IMG/VR virus record: IMGVR_UViG_3300017783_000080
Coordinates: 1 to 36,326 of that record
From: a virus
Strand: one strand, 5' to 3'
Length of the DNA: 36,326 bases
The translations under genes and the position numbers were made by a program. Shown one piece after another: positions 1 to 9,400 of the stretch (the stretch's first letter is position 1; every line of letters begins with the position of its first letter). A model generated the notes under the pieces. That model was not told the origin of the DNA. It worked only from the letters and a program-made list of their open reading frames with translations, and did not search any database.

Positions 1-771
1 GCAGTGAAGTCATACTGGTCGAACATTGGTAAGCATCTACCTAAGCCAGAGATTGCGGACATGGGGGCTGTGTTTGGAGGTGTTGAAGTAATCCACTCCC
101 GTGCCTACTCAGAGATCCTGACGAAGCTTGGGTTGGAGGACGAGTTTAAGACTCTCTTAGAGAATGAGCCTGTACTGAACCGCGTTAACTATCTGAACAA
201 GTACGTCGATCGCGTATTTGAAGACGACAAGAAGCAGTTCCTGTACAGTCTCATACTCTTTACTCTCTTCACTGAGAACGTGTCACTGTTCAGTCAGTTC
301 TACACCATCCTTGGATTCAATCGATTCAGGGCCGTGCTCAAGGATACAGCTAACGTTGTGCAGTACACAAGCAAGGAGGAGAACCTTCACGCAGAAGGCG
401 GCATGGCTTTGGTTAATCAGATTCGATCTGAGCACCCCGAGTTGTTCGACGCAGAGCTGGAGGCTCGTATCTGGGAAGAGGCGCAAGTAGCACTCGAAGC
501 AGAGCAAGGATTAATTAAGTGGATCTTGCAAGGCTTTGATAATGAGTTTCTTAGTGAGTCTGTCTTAAACAACTACTTGAAGAATCGTGTGAATGAGAGC
601 ATGCGTCGTATCGGCTTTGCCTTTGAATTCCCTGTGAATCAAGAAGAGCTAGAGGTGACAGCATGGATGGATGAGGAGGTGTACGCTTCTGCCCTGTCTG
701 ACTTCTTCCACAAGAAGCCAATCGACTACGCGAAGAGCACAAAGAGTTTCACAGCAGAAGAATTGTTTTAA
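1..771 (+). CDS. nrdB: Ribonucleotide reductase class I small (radical) subunit, C-terminal part
   Basis: This encodes the R2 subunit, which houses the diiron-tyrosyl radical that NrdA uses to reduce ribonucleotides. Numbering from the first codon in the window, ExxHSRAY supplies two metal ligands and the radical tyrosine (E29, H32, Y36), matching E115/H118/Y122 of the E. coli enzyme. TENVSLF gives E92, and EENLH gives E127 and H130. The C-terminus (TAEELF) resembles the acidic-aromatic tail that docks R2 on R1. The reading frame is open at base 1. The first ligand (Asp84 in E. coli) and about 85 or more N-terminal residues lie outside the window, so the GTG at base 4 is not a credible start. 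The stop overlaps the nrdA start (TAATG), so the two are translationally coupled. The family call is very secure. Whether an extra N-terminal domain exists cannot be seen. Confidence 0.93.
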   Translation, partial: AVKSYWSNIGKHLPKPEIADMGAVFGGVEVIHSRAYSEILTKLGLEDEFKTLLENEPVLNRVNYLNKYVDRVFEDDKKQFLYSLILFTLFTENVSLFSQFYTILGFNRFRAVLKDTANVVQYTSKEENLHAEGGMALVNQIRSEHPELFDAELEARIWEEAQVALEAEQGLIKWILQGFDNEFLSESVLNNYLKNRVNESMRRIGFAFEFPVNQEELEVTAWMDEEVYASALSDFFHKKPIDYAKSTKSFTAEELF

Positions 772-2435
772 TGAAAGAATTTTACTGGGTCACAGAAGAG
801 ACCCGACAATTTATGGAGAAGGGCTACCTCGACCCTGGCCAGACGGTCGAAGAGAGGGTGAGAGAGATTGCCGATCACGCAGAGGCTATCCTTGAGAAGA
901 CAATGGACGGAGCGTTCGACAACTTTGCCGATACATTCTACGACTACATGAGCCGTGGCTGGTTCAGCTTGAGCACCCCAGTGTGGGTGAACTTCGGTAA
1001 GAACAAAGGCCTGCCTATCTCGTGCTTCGGCACAGCTGTGCAGGACGATACGTTCGACATCCTGCGTGGTGCTGCAGAGATTGGAGCCATGAGTAAGGTG
1101 GGTGGGGGTACGGCTACGTACTTCGGGAACCTGCGTCCTCGTGGTGCTAAGATCAGCACAGGCGGGGAGACCAATGGGTCTGTGTCTATGATGGAGTTGT
1201 TCAACACAACGACCAACATCATCTCGCAGGGCAAGGTTCGTCGTGGAAGCTGGGCTGCATACCTAGATGTGGAGCACCCAGACATCGAGGAGTTCTTGCA
1301 GATCCGCAGCGAGGGGCACCCTATTCAGGACGTGTCGTTTGCAGTGTGCATCGGTGACGACTGGATGAAGGACATGATTCGTGGCGACCAAGAGAAGCGA
1401 TCTATCATGGCTAAGATCCACAAGAAGCGCAGCGAGACAGGCTACCCATACATCTTCTTCCGTGACAACGTGAACAAAGATCGCCCAGACTACTACGTAG
1501 ATAAAGGGATGGAGATCAAGCACTCACAGTTGTGCGCTGAGATTATGGAGTACACTGACGACACCAAGTCTTTCGTGTGTTGCTTGTCATCAATGAATGC
1601 GTTGTACTACGATGAATGGAAAGGTACTGATGCTGTGCAGATCATGACAGCTTTCCTTGACGCAGTATACACTGAGTTCGTGGATAAGGCTAAGGATCTC
1701 CCGTTCATGGAGAAGGCTGTTCGCTTTGCTGAAGAGCACAGGTCTATTGGCATCGGAGTGCTCGGGTACCATTCGTACTTGCAGAGTAAGGGCATCCCAT
1801 TCGAGAGCGTCATGGCACGTAGCTTGAACAGGTCGATCTTCCGCTCCATCCAAGAGGCATCTGACAAGATGAGTCAGGCGTTGGCGCTGATGGGTGGTGA
1901 GCCAGAGGTGCTTAAGGGTTATGGCTTCCGTCACAGCACACGCATGGCAGTAGCCCCTACTACCTCGTCATCGTTCATCCTCGGTCAGGTGTCTCCGTCT
2001 ATCGAGCCGCTTCAGTCTAACTACTTCACAAAGGACTTGGCTAAGGGTAAGTTCACATACAAGAACCCATACCTCAAAGACCTACTTGCTGAGAAGGGTA
2101 AGGATGATGCAGCTACATGGAAGGATATCATGATGAAGGGCGGATCAGTACAGCATCTAGACTTCCTGAATAAGGAGGAGAAGGATGTGTTCAAGACATT
2201 CGCTGAGATCTCACAGATGGAGGTTGTACAGCAAGCTGCCGATCGCCAGAAGTATATAGATCAGGGCCAGTCCCTTAACGTTATGATCAGCGACGAGGTC
2301 CCTCTTAAGGATGTCAATCAACTGGTTATTAAGGCTTGGGAGCTGGGCATCAAGACACTCTACTATCAAAGAGGTGTCAACCAGGCACAGGCTGTTGGCA
2401 GGGATATCTTAAATTGCGCAGTGTGTGAGGCGTAG
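771..2435 (+). CDS. nrdA: Ribonucleotide reductase class I large (catalytic) subunit, short form without ATP-cone
   Basis: NrdA reduces nucleoside diphosphates to deoxynucleotides together with NrdB. The glycyl/thiyl barrel residues are visible: C85 in PISCFG (E. coli C225), C255 in SQLCAEI (C439, the thiyl radical site) with E257 (E441), and C270 in FVCCLSS (C462). The radical-transfer pair LYYQ lies near the C-terminus, followed by a CxxC tail (NCAVCEA) that would accept electrons from a redoxin. At 554 aa it is far shorter than the usual 700-760 aa. The first redox Cys is at 85 rather than about 225, so the N-terminal ATP-cone and neighbouring helices are absent. The residue before LC is Gln (Q253), where E. 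coli has the catalytic Asn437. Arg codons are mostly CGT/CGC. It is the last gene of the plus-strand operon and is followed by a strong terminator. Confidence 0.94.
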   Translation: MKEFYWVTEETRQFMEKGYLDPGQTVEERVREIADHAEAILEKTMDGAFDNFADTFYDYMSRGWFSLSTPVWVNFGKNKGLPISCFGTAVQDDTFDILRGAAEIGAMSKVGGGTATYFGNLRPRGAKISTGGETNGSVSMMELFNTTTNIISQGKVRRGSWAAYLDVEHPDIEEFLQIRSEGHPIQDVSFAVCIGDDWMKDMIRGDQEKRSIMAKIHKKRSETGYPYIFFRDNVNKDRPDYYVDKGMEIKHSQLCAEIMEYTDDTKSFVCCLSSMNALYYDEWKGTDAVQIMTAFLDAVYTEFVDKAKDLPFMEKAVRFAEEHRSIGIGVLGYHSYLQSKGIPFESVMARSLNRSIFRSIQEASDKMSQALALMGGEPEVLKGYGFRHSTRMAVAPTTSSSFILGQVSPSIEPLQSNYFTKDLAKGKFTYKNPYLKDLLAEKGKDDAATWKDIMMKGGSVQHLDFLNKEEKDVFKTFAEISQMEVVQQAADRQKYIDQGQSLNVMISDEVPLKDVNQLVIKAWELGIKTLYYQRGVNQAQAVGRDILNCAVCEA

Positions 2436-2439
2436 TGCT

Positions 2440-2447
2440 TATATTTG
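2440..2447 (+). promoter_or_regulatory. TATATTTG box (Bacteroidota -7-like) downstream of nrdA
   Basis: This is an exact TATATTTG, matching the Bacteroidota TAnnTTTG -7 element, and the only plus-strand copy I found. A TTG occurs 23 bases upstream (2414-2416), inside nrdA, where a -33 element could be. It starts four bases after the nrdA stop and points into about 70 bases that end in a terminator. No start codon with a useful reading frame follows. Confidence 0.4.
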
Positions 2448-2451
2448 CAGA

Positions 2452-2521
2452 GTTACACAGGGATAATTGCTGTGGAACTTCGCTACTAGGGTCGGCTGCT
2501 TAATTGCGGTCGGCCCTTTTT
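2452..2521 (+). ncRNA. Candidate small RNA between convergent operons
   Basis: If the TATATTTG box at 2440-2447 is used, transcription would begin near 2452 and stop at the terminator ending at 2521, giving an RNA of about 70 nt. It contains a small hairpin (CACAG at 2456-2460 pairing with CTGTG at 2470-2474) followed by the 11-bp terminator stem. It has no ATG. It matches no RNA family I recognise. It could equally be just the 3' UTR of nrdA. Confidence 0.25.
2489..2521 (+). terminator. Rho-independent terminator of the nrdBA operon
   Basis: GGGTCGGCTGC (2489-2499) pairs with GCGGTCGGCCC (2506-2516) across the loop TTAATT, giving 11 pairs of which three are G-U, followed by five T. Read on the minus strand, the same three positions become A-C mismatches and no T-tract follows. 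The signal is therefore directional and ends only the plus-strand transcript. It overlaps the stop codon of the convergent minus-strand gene. Confidence 0.88.
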
Positions 2522-2828
2522 ACTTGCAGTCTTTTTGACGCAGCTCATCGACAAGTATCTGAAGCTGTTCCATGTCTCTCTCTAGGTGATTCAACCTAAG
2601 GTTCTGTTCAGCGTCATCAGGAAGACTACCCATTTCCCCTCTTGGCCACTTGATCCTAAACTCTGAGTTCAGTTCGATCTCTTGATTGTGACGCATGGTT
2701 TCTATCTCAAGCTGAGACAGTCCAGACATAACAGTAAAGTATAGCGTAACGGCAGCTCCGACTCCGACGACAATCTGTACGAGCCACTTGATATTTATTC
2801 CAACGTTAGTGCTGTCGTCTAGATTCAC
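2520..2828 (-). CDS. Small membrane protein with C-terminal coiled coil (lysis cassette)
   Basis: This 102-aa protein has one hydrophobic segment (about residues 14-36), then a charged, heptad-rich tail (about 37-102, ending near LERDMEQLQILVDELRQ). Such an N-terminal anchor plus coiled coil is the layout of i-spanins and of several phage accessory membrane proteins, but no specific family is recognised and no lipobox partner is visible. The chosen start is GTG at 2828, which overlaps the stop of the upstream gene as GTGA, implying translational coupling. No ATG exists until residue 35, and starting there would remove the membrane segment. It is the last gene of the late cluster. A role in lysis is inferred from position only. 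Confidence 0.65.
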   Translation of the reverse strand: MNLDDSTNVGINIKWLVQIVVGVGAAVTLYFTVMSGLSQLEIETMRHNQEIELNSEFRIKWPRGEMGSLPDDAEQNLRLNHLERDMEQLQILVDELRQKDCK

Positions 2829-3034
2829 TCCACCTTATTTTTAGCGAGCAACAACTTAATCTCTTGAATGTCCTTGAGCATCTGCTTGAAGTCGTCCTTA
2901 AACTCTTTGTTGTCTGCCTCTAATGCGTGAACCCTAGCGCTTAGCCTGCCGTAATCAGACTGAAATTTAATCCAACCCATGACAAGGGCTCCTGCCACCG
3001 TCAAAAACTCAAAATGACTAAGGTTGTCAAGCAT
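2825..3034 (-). CDS. Small membrane protein, one TM plus coiled coil
   Basis: This is a 69-aa protein with a hydrophobic helix near the N-terminus (about residues 8-24) followed by a strongly heptad-patterned charged segment to the C-terminus (ending IQEIKLLLAKNK). The layout is similar to the next gene downstream, so the two could form a coiled-coil pair in the inner membrane. It resembles small XhlA-type or holin-accessory proteins in general form only. The ATG overlaps the stop of the holin gene (TAATG), and the stop overlaps the next start (GTGA). This tight coupling supports a shared function in the lysis cassette. Confidence 0.65.
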   Translation of the reverse strand: MLDNLSHFEFLTVAGALVMGWIKFQSDYGRLSARVHALEADNKEFKDDFKQMLKDIQEIKLLLAKNKVE

Positions 3035-3480
3035 TACTTCCTAGCTTTTTCTATAGTGCGTCCAGCAAAGTAAGCGCCGAAAGCTGTCAACATAAGGATT
3101 TCAAGCAAAGATACATAACTATCTTTTACGTTAAATGGCAGATTATCAAGGGAATCGAATACCATAGTCGCCATAAACATTACCATAAGGCAGATCAAAG
3201 TAACTGGCCTAATAAGTTTTGCGAGCTTCACGTCACTGTTCATGTCCGCCTCCCATCTCCTAGACACTTCTTTTTGGTAAGCAACCTCTGCGTCCAGCAT
3301 TGCCTTAGCTTCTGCTGGGTCTACGCCTGGCTCCTTGTCGAGCAAGTTCTTCACTACACCGAGGGCTCCGCTATCTGGTAGCAGACCCCCTACAGTGTTG
3401 AGTACTCCTGGTGCCTTCTCTTTAAGCCACTTACCTAGTCTCGTATCTTTAATCTTCTTCCTGCTGTTCTCCTGACTCAT
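3034..3480 (-). CDS. Holin of the 3TM type (gene-transfer-release holin family)
   Basis: This 148-aa protein has a soluble N-terminal half and then DVKLAKLIRPVTLICLMV, which begins a membrane segment (about 91-109). A second membrane segment follows (about 121-139), ending AYFAGRTIEKARK. The pattern 'SxxLxxLIRPxTL ... YxxGRxxEK' is what I associate with the Pfam family 'Holin of 3TMs, for gene-transfer release'. Holins accumulate in the inner membrane and time lysis. A weaker hydrophobic stretch (about 24-43) could be the third helix. The first 32 bases overlap the end of the giant gene upstream, and two further small membrane genes follow with overlapping starts. No endolysin gene is seen near it. 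Confidence 0.75.
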   Translation of the reverse strand: MSQENSRKKIKDTRLGKWLKEKAPGVLNTVGGLLPDSGALGVVKNLLDKEPGVDPAEAKAMLDAEVAYQKEVSRRWEADMNSDVKLAKLIRPVTLICLMVMFMATMVFDSLDNLPFNVKDSYVSLLEILMLTAFGAYFAGRTIEKARK

Positions 3481-6400
3481 AGATTTCTTGAATTACATCG
3501 AGGACTGCGAGGGTGTGGTTCTTAAACTGTCTACCGTCGTACTCCTTGACTGAGTTGTACATGTCGTTAACCTGATCCATGGCCTCGACTCTTTCGTCGT
3601 CGCTCATGTACTGGTAGTCAACGCTGTTGATCAGCATCTCCAGTTGTTGGTATCTCTCCTTACCTGCGATAGCCATGAGTCTGTTCAGCTGCTCTGTATT
3701 GAAGTACACGCCGCTGTCGACAAACTTCTGATCGTCCAAGTAGCTGTAGTCCTTGCCTGCTATTCTCAATGCCATGCGCTCGTTCTTGCTCTTGATGTTT
3801 GGCACGCTGACCTTACGCTTCTTCGCAAACGAAGGAGTAGAAACAGCCTTGGAGATGTTACCTGTGGACTCCATGAGCCTGTAAATCTCTTGAGATACTG
3901 CGTCGTCCTCACCCTGTCTGAGCTTAGTCACATCGAAGAGCTGGTACATCCATCCAACATTACCTCTTGGGTTCTGCTTGATTGGGTTACCCTTCCAGTC
4001 GACTCGGATTGGAATCTCAGCCCCTCCAAACGTGCGCTCCTTGATGGTGTACTCAAGGTTCTTCATCATGCGCTCACCCATGTCCATATCCTTTGTGACT
4101 CTCTTGTCTGGCATGAACTCACGAGTAGCCCTGTGAATTGCACTGAACTGATTTGGGAACGGAACCGACATAGCGACGTTTGCCACACTGTTCATGAGGT
4201 TCTCTGCAGATCTCTCTACATCCCCTCCAGCGAGGACTTGCAAGAAGTCGTTAAGACCCTGCAAGAAGCTTTGCTCCATCATAGATCCTGCCGCAGTCAG
4301 AGGTCCAAGACCGACCATGTCTGAGAACATGTGCTTGGCGAAATCAATCGCTCCATCGTAGTCTCTTTCTCTGAGCTCTTCTTTGTCGTATCCCACTGCC
4401 ACTGCAGCCATGAGAGCTCCTGGAGTTCCCATCTTCATGTAGTTAACAAACTCATCGTCAGGCTGCTTAGTGGGGTCTTCTCCAGACAACATGCGCTTAA
4501 GAGCGGAGATGTTGATGCTGGTGGGAGGGAACTGATCGTAAGCAAGGTTCTTCTCCTCTTCTTCATCCCAAGCAACTGGGCCAGACATGATGCCTTCCGC
4601 GAGCATCATAACCGCTGTCTCTGTGACAACTGCTCCGATGATGCCTTTAGCCATGTTCCTAGAAGCTTCGTCTAGATCTCCCTTGTTAAGGTCCGACGCT
4701 GCTCTGGCGGCGGCTACAACAGGAGAGGCAAAGGTTGCGCTCTCCAAGAGGATGTTAGCAGGTGTGCTTCGGAATGGAATCATGAACCTCAAAAGAGCCT
4801 TGGCTGTCTGCTCTCCATTTACGTATGGCAAGACATCCATTGCCGCTCCAAGCTTCTGCTCTATAAATGAGATGGATTCATTAACACCCTTTGAGAATCC
4901 TGTTTCTTCTTGGAACGTAATTCTTCTGCCTGCCGTTCTAGCTGTCTCAGCGTTCTTTCTTGGTGGGTGCTTCAAGAAGTCTGCGAGTGCGTCACCTTCA
5001 AGACCCAGAGCCTTAGCCTGCTCGTACAAGTTCTTGTCTTCAAAGTACTTTCTGAACGGAGTATCACCGAAAGAAAGCATTCTAAACATCACCTCAGCAG
5101 GCACCCCAAAGGTCCCCTGGAATGCAAGCTTAGCCCTCTGACTAGGCGGAATGTCTCCCTCGCTGATGGCAGCCATGAGAGATCTCATAGGCATCATGCC
5201 TCTAGACTGACGCCACTCGGTAGTGTCTTTGTCTTGACCTGTGATAACCTGATCAATGGTATCGAGCATGTTCTTACCCATGTGAGTCATCGCGTAGAAG
5301 TACGCGCTCAAAGAGACTTGTCTATCTACATCATACTCTTTCCCAGCAAGTTTAGCAATCGAGTTGGCAAACGCCTTCACTGGAGCTGATGTCAGGTCAA
5401 CGCCGACATCAAACACAGAGTTGACTGCGTTAGCCACAACGTTCGTTACTTGTGACATGGTTGTCAGCAAGTTACCTTGCGCTACTTGACCAACTAGTTC
5501 ACCCCATCCGCGCTCGATAACCACGTTTGTAAACGCATCCATCTCACGCTCCACCGCCTTCAATCTTTTGACAGCGTCCTCAAGCTCCTTGCTAACCTTC
5601 TCTCCTTTGATCGCTCTGGTCTGAAGGTCTTCTACCTCCGCCTGAGCTTGGAACATTCTGGCTGCAAGATCTTTCAGCTTAGCTTCGCGTTCAGGGTTGA
5701 GGCTGTTCCCTTTCTCTTCTACTGCAGCAGTGATGATGTCAACCATCCCCTTAGGAGAGCTCTTCTTCACCTCTCTGAAGTGACGAAGCAATCTACCTGC
5801 GGTGGTGCCCATCGCTCCCATCTCAGCAATGAGGTCTGGAATTGAGTCAGCCTCACCTCTAGACACAGCCCTAGCCAATCGCTCAGCTTGAGCAAGAACC
5901 GAGAGGTTATCGTTCATCATGGAGATGGCTCCGAGCTGCTCGTCGTTTACGATGTCAAGAAGCTCCTTGTCGGTCAGATCTTGAACGTCCTTCTTAAGCT
6001 CCTTAAGTTTTTGAGGAGTTATGTAGTTTCTAGGATCTTTAACAATCTTAGATCTGATGTCAGGTGAGAACTGGCTTTTTCTCTTCTTCACTCCATCCCG
6101 CATCTTCTTCTTTGTGTTGACGGAGATTGCAGCACGCTCCATAGCTCCAGCCATGTTGCTTGCAACATCAGACTCTGATGCGGCTACCTCAGAAGGGATC
6201 ACCATGCTGTCATACTCCGCCTCAAGCTTTTCTCTTGAGTCGAACTCCATGCCCAGAACCCCCTTTGCATACCCCTCGAATCTAGCAACAGCCTTGTCGT
6301 ACTTAGGTCCGCGAGTTGTTCTCTTCACTCTTGATTCTTCCGACTCGATTCTACCTCTGTCGAGCACTGGGTCTGACATGTCGTAGTATTCAATCTTGCC

Positions 6401-9400
6401 TCGCAAGAACACATCGCTTCCGATGATGGTCGCCTCTTCAGCAGACTTGATCGGTCTACCAGCCATGTCCACGAATACATTGTGGCGGAACGGATTGAAC
6501 TTGGCTCTAACCCCGTCGTAATTAAGGTCAGTTCCCGAAGCAACGAATTCGCCATTGACGCTTGCCATTGGGAACTTGTTCTCTTGGAACGTGACAATCT
6601 TCTCTCTCGCATTCTGGTTTACGTTCAGTGTTGCATTCTTGACGGTCACCGCTGGCGCGTATGTCAGGGCCTCCCCAGTAGCGCTCTTATCGTGTACAGT
6701 TTGAACTGGAACGCCTGTGTTCTTCATGACGTTCAGGTTCAGTCTAATTCCAACCTTACGTCCAGTCTCTACATCTATACCCTTCGCCAAGATCCTTCTT
6801 GATGTAGCATCTGTAGACAGAGCTTCATCCACCATGAGTTGACTCATGTTTACATCATTGCCTCTCACCTTCAAGGCAGTGGCTGCCTCTTGATTTCTAT
6901 CTCTGTACAGCTGACTTTCAGAGGCATCGATGGAAGCTTTCTCTTGTTTAGTGACAAGCTTTCTTCCTGGAGTAGGCATGATTTTCTCAGATTGAGGATC
7001 TACTTCCTCGAAGTTAATTGCAAGCTGTTCTCCTGCTGTCGCGTCAAGATTTACAGAGGAGAAGTCTGTCTCTGCGGATCTGGTCATAGCTGACTTGTAG
7101 TCGCTAACGAACGGGTTGCCCTGATAGCTGCTCATAGAGTAGATGCCATCATGGTACATGAGTTGCTGAACCTGGAATGGTGTGAGCCCCATCTTTTTGG
7201 CAACCTTTTTTACGAACTCAGTAGACTCTGCGTCGGTTTCTTTGTCGAACTGCCTGAGCTTTTCGATTTCGTTTCCGACTAGGTCATTGTAAACTCTTCT
7301 TGCTCCCCCAACAGTAGCGTTGTCACCTGACGCCTTTAGGCTTCTTACTGCAGCAAACAACTCAGCATCAGAACTCATAGCGTTAACATCACTTCCTAGC
7401 TCATTTAAGCGTGCAATAATGGACGTTCTCATCTCTTCTGATATGACGAGTCCATCTGAAAAATCTGTGACGTTAAATCGGCCTCTAAATATGTTGAACT
7501 GATCTCTGAAGTGGCCGTCCTTGGGGATTGCATTTTTATCCCCCATATTCCCCGCCGCCAGTTCGGACAGCTTAACCGCATCCTTACCCACTATTGAAGC
7601 AAGAGCAAGCTTCCCGTCTTGATCCCTTGTCATGGCTTCTTTCTTGAATGCCTCCGCATCAAACACACCGTCTTTAGTAAAGCGCTTTACAACTGTGTTG
7701 ATGTCATTGAGGTGACTAGACATGGTGTTGGCTCGGTCACCTCTTACGTAACCGAGTGTTCCCTCCTGCTCTCTTTTTGCAATAGCCGAAATTCTTCTTG
7801 GGCTAATGAAGTCTGTGGCTCCGCTTTGCATTCTCTTGACGCCAGCGGCAAACAACTGTATGGATAGATTCAAGTTTGGATCAATCTTGGAGCCGTTTGA
7901 GGTATAGGCTGTCAGTAGATCGTATACTATTTCAAAGGACCTAGGGTTCATGGTTACGTCAGGGTCCTGACTTACAGCCCTCATGGTTACGTCAGGGTCC
8001 TGACTTACAGCCCTCATGACCACATCCTTTCCTTCATTGTAGTTGCCCAGTGGGTCTGCTACGTCAATACCCGTGCCTCTAAGGATGTGCTGCCTTGCTA
8101 CGTCCAGAGCTTGCGCTGCCACCTCGACACTCTGATCTAGAGTTGGATCTTCACCGATCATGCCCTTAATAACGTGGCTTTCCATTTGCATAAGGGAGAC
8201 CTTGTCGTTTGCCGCGCATGTTCCAGATCCAACAGAGCATAAGTACTTTGCTTTGTTATCCAGCTGAGATTCGTGTCTAGCCGAAAGATCAGGGGTCGAG
8301 ACAATCTTATCCACAGTGAAGATTGCAGCACGCTCTGTGATTCCATCACCGTCATCAATCCCAAACTCCTCGTTCATCTTGTTGAACGCAGCCTCTACCT
8401 CTTCGAGGTTAGCGTACCTATCAAGAATTTCCCATGCAAACTGGTACTCTTCTTCGAGCCCCATGTTTTGCATAATGCTTTCCTTCTGTTCGTTGAGGTA
8501 ATCAACGGCGTCTGGAGTCATCTCATTGAGAACCCTTTCAAGAGCACTGATGTAGTCAGTCCCCATGAACGGCTCTTGACCTTGCTCTTTTCTGCGCTCA
8601 GTGTTTAGAGTTTCGTAAAACTTATTAAGAAGCCTTCTCTTGGACAGCTTTCTTTCCTCCTCCATTCGGGCCTTTTGCTCTGGATATACTGGAGGCTTGA
8701 GCTTCCAGTTCTTCATGACATCCGCATTGATAGGCTCCAGAGACCCATCCTCTTTAACCAAGTTAAAGTAGCCGTAACTTCTGAAGCCTCGACCCTTACC
8801 CATATTGGTCTTGTACTTCCACCAGTTGATGAACTGCCACTTGCCATTAAAGGTCATTTGCATGGGCTTGCCGTCAGTCTCGCCGCCTTCTATATCTCTC
8901 TTGAAGGTCATCATCTCAACTGTAAACGGAGTAGACTCAGGAAGTCTAGATGGTGACAAGGCGGCTCTCTCTGTGTTGACGTCTTGAGCTTCTGACTTCA
9001 CACTTAACACCTCTCCTGTTCTGATAGCTCGCTGAAGCTTTTTCAGCACAACGTCTGCTTGGGAGATGTCTTGGATAAGCATAGCATCCTTACCGAGGGT
9101 TGCCCTCAAGAACTTATTAATGAGAACCCTAACCTTATCAAGAAGCTTGGGTTGAGATGCGTCGTAGTTAACAAGCTCGGTTAGGTACTCAAGAGCTTGC
9201 TCTTCTTTGATCTCTCCTTCACCAGCTTGACGCTGCTTTCTGTACTGCTCTCCTTTGACCTTAACCTGCTCAACAAGCTCTGGGTTTCCAGACTTCAAGG
9301 CAATCTCTTCTAGCCCATCTATAAGATCATAGACTGCCTGAGGATTATCCTTGAACGCCTTTCTAAGAGCGGGACCAATGGCAGCTGCATGCAGTACTTC

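Noticed and set aside
4-771. GTG at base 4 as the start of NrdB
   Set aside because: The frame is open to base 1 and the protein lacks the first metal ligand and about 85 residues, so it is a truncated gene at the window edge.
2430-2520. Bidirectional terminator serving both convergent operons
   Set aside because: Three G-U pairs on the plus strand become A-C mismatches on the minus strand and no T-run follows there.
3644-4324. Long plus-strand frame (226 aa) opposite the giant gene
   Set aside because: It lies wholly antisense to a well-supported protein, with biased composition and no recognisable motifs; a shadow frame. The same holds for the other plus-strand frames between 3.4 and 36 kb.
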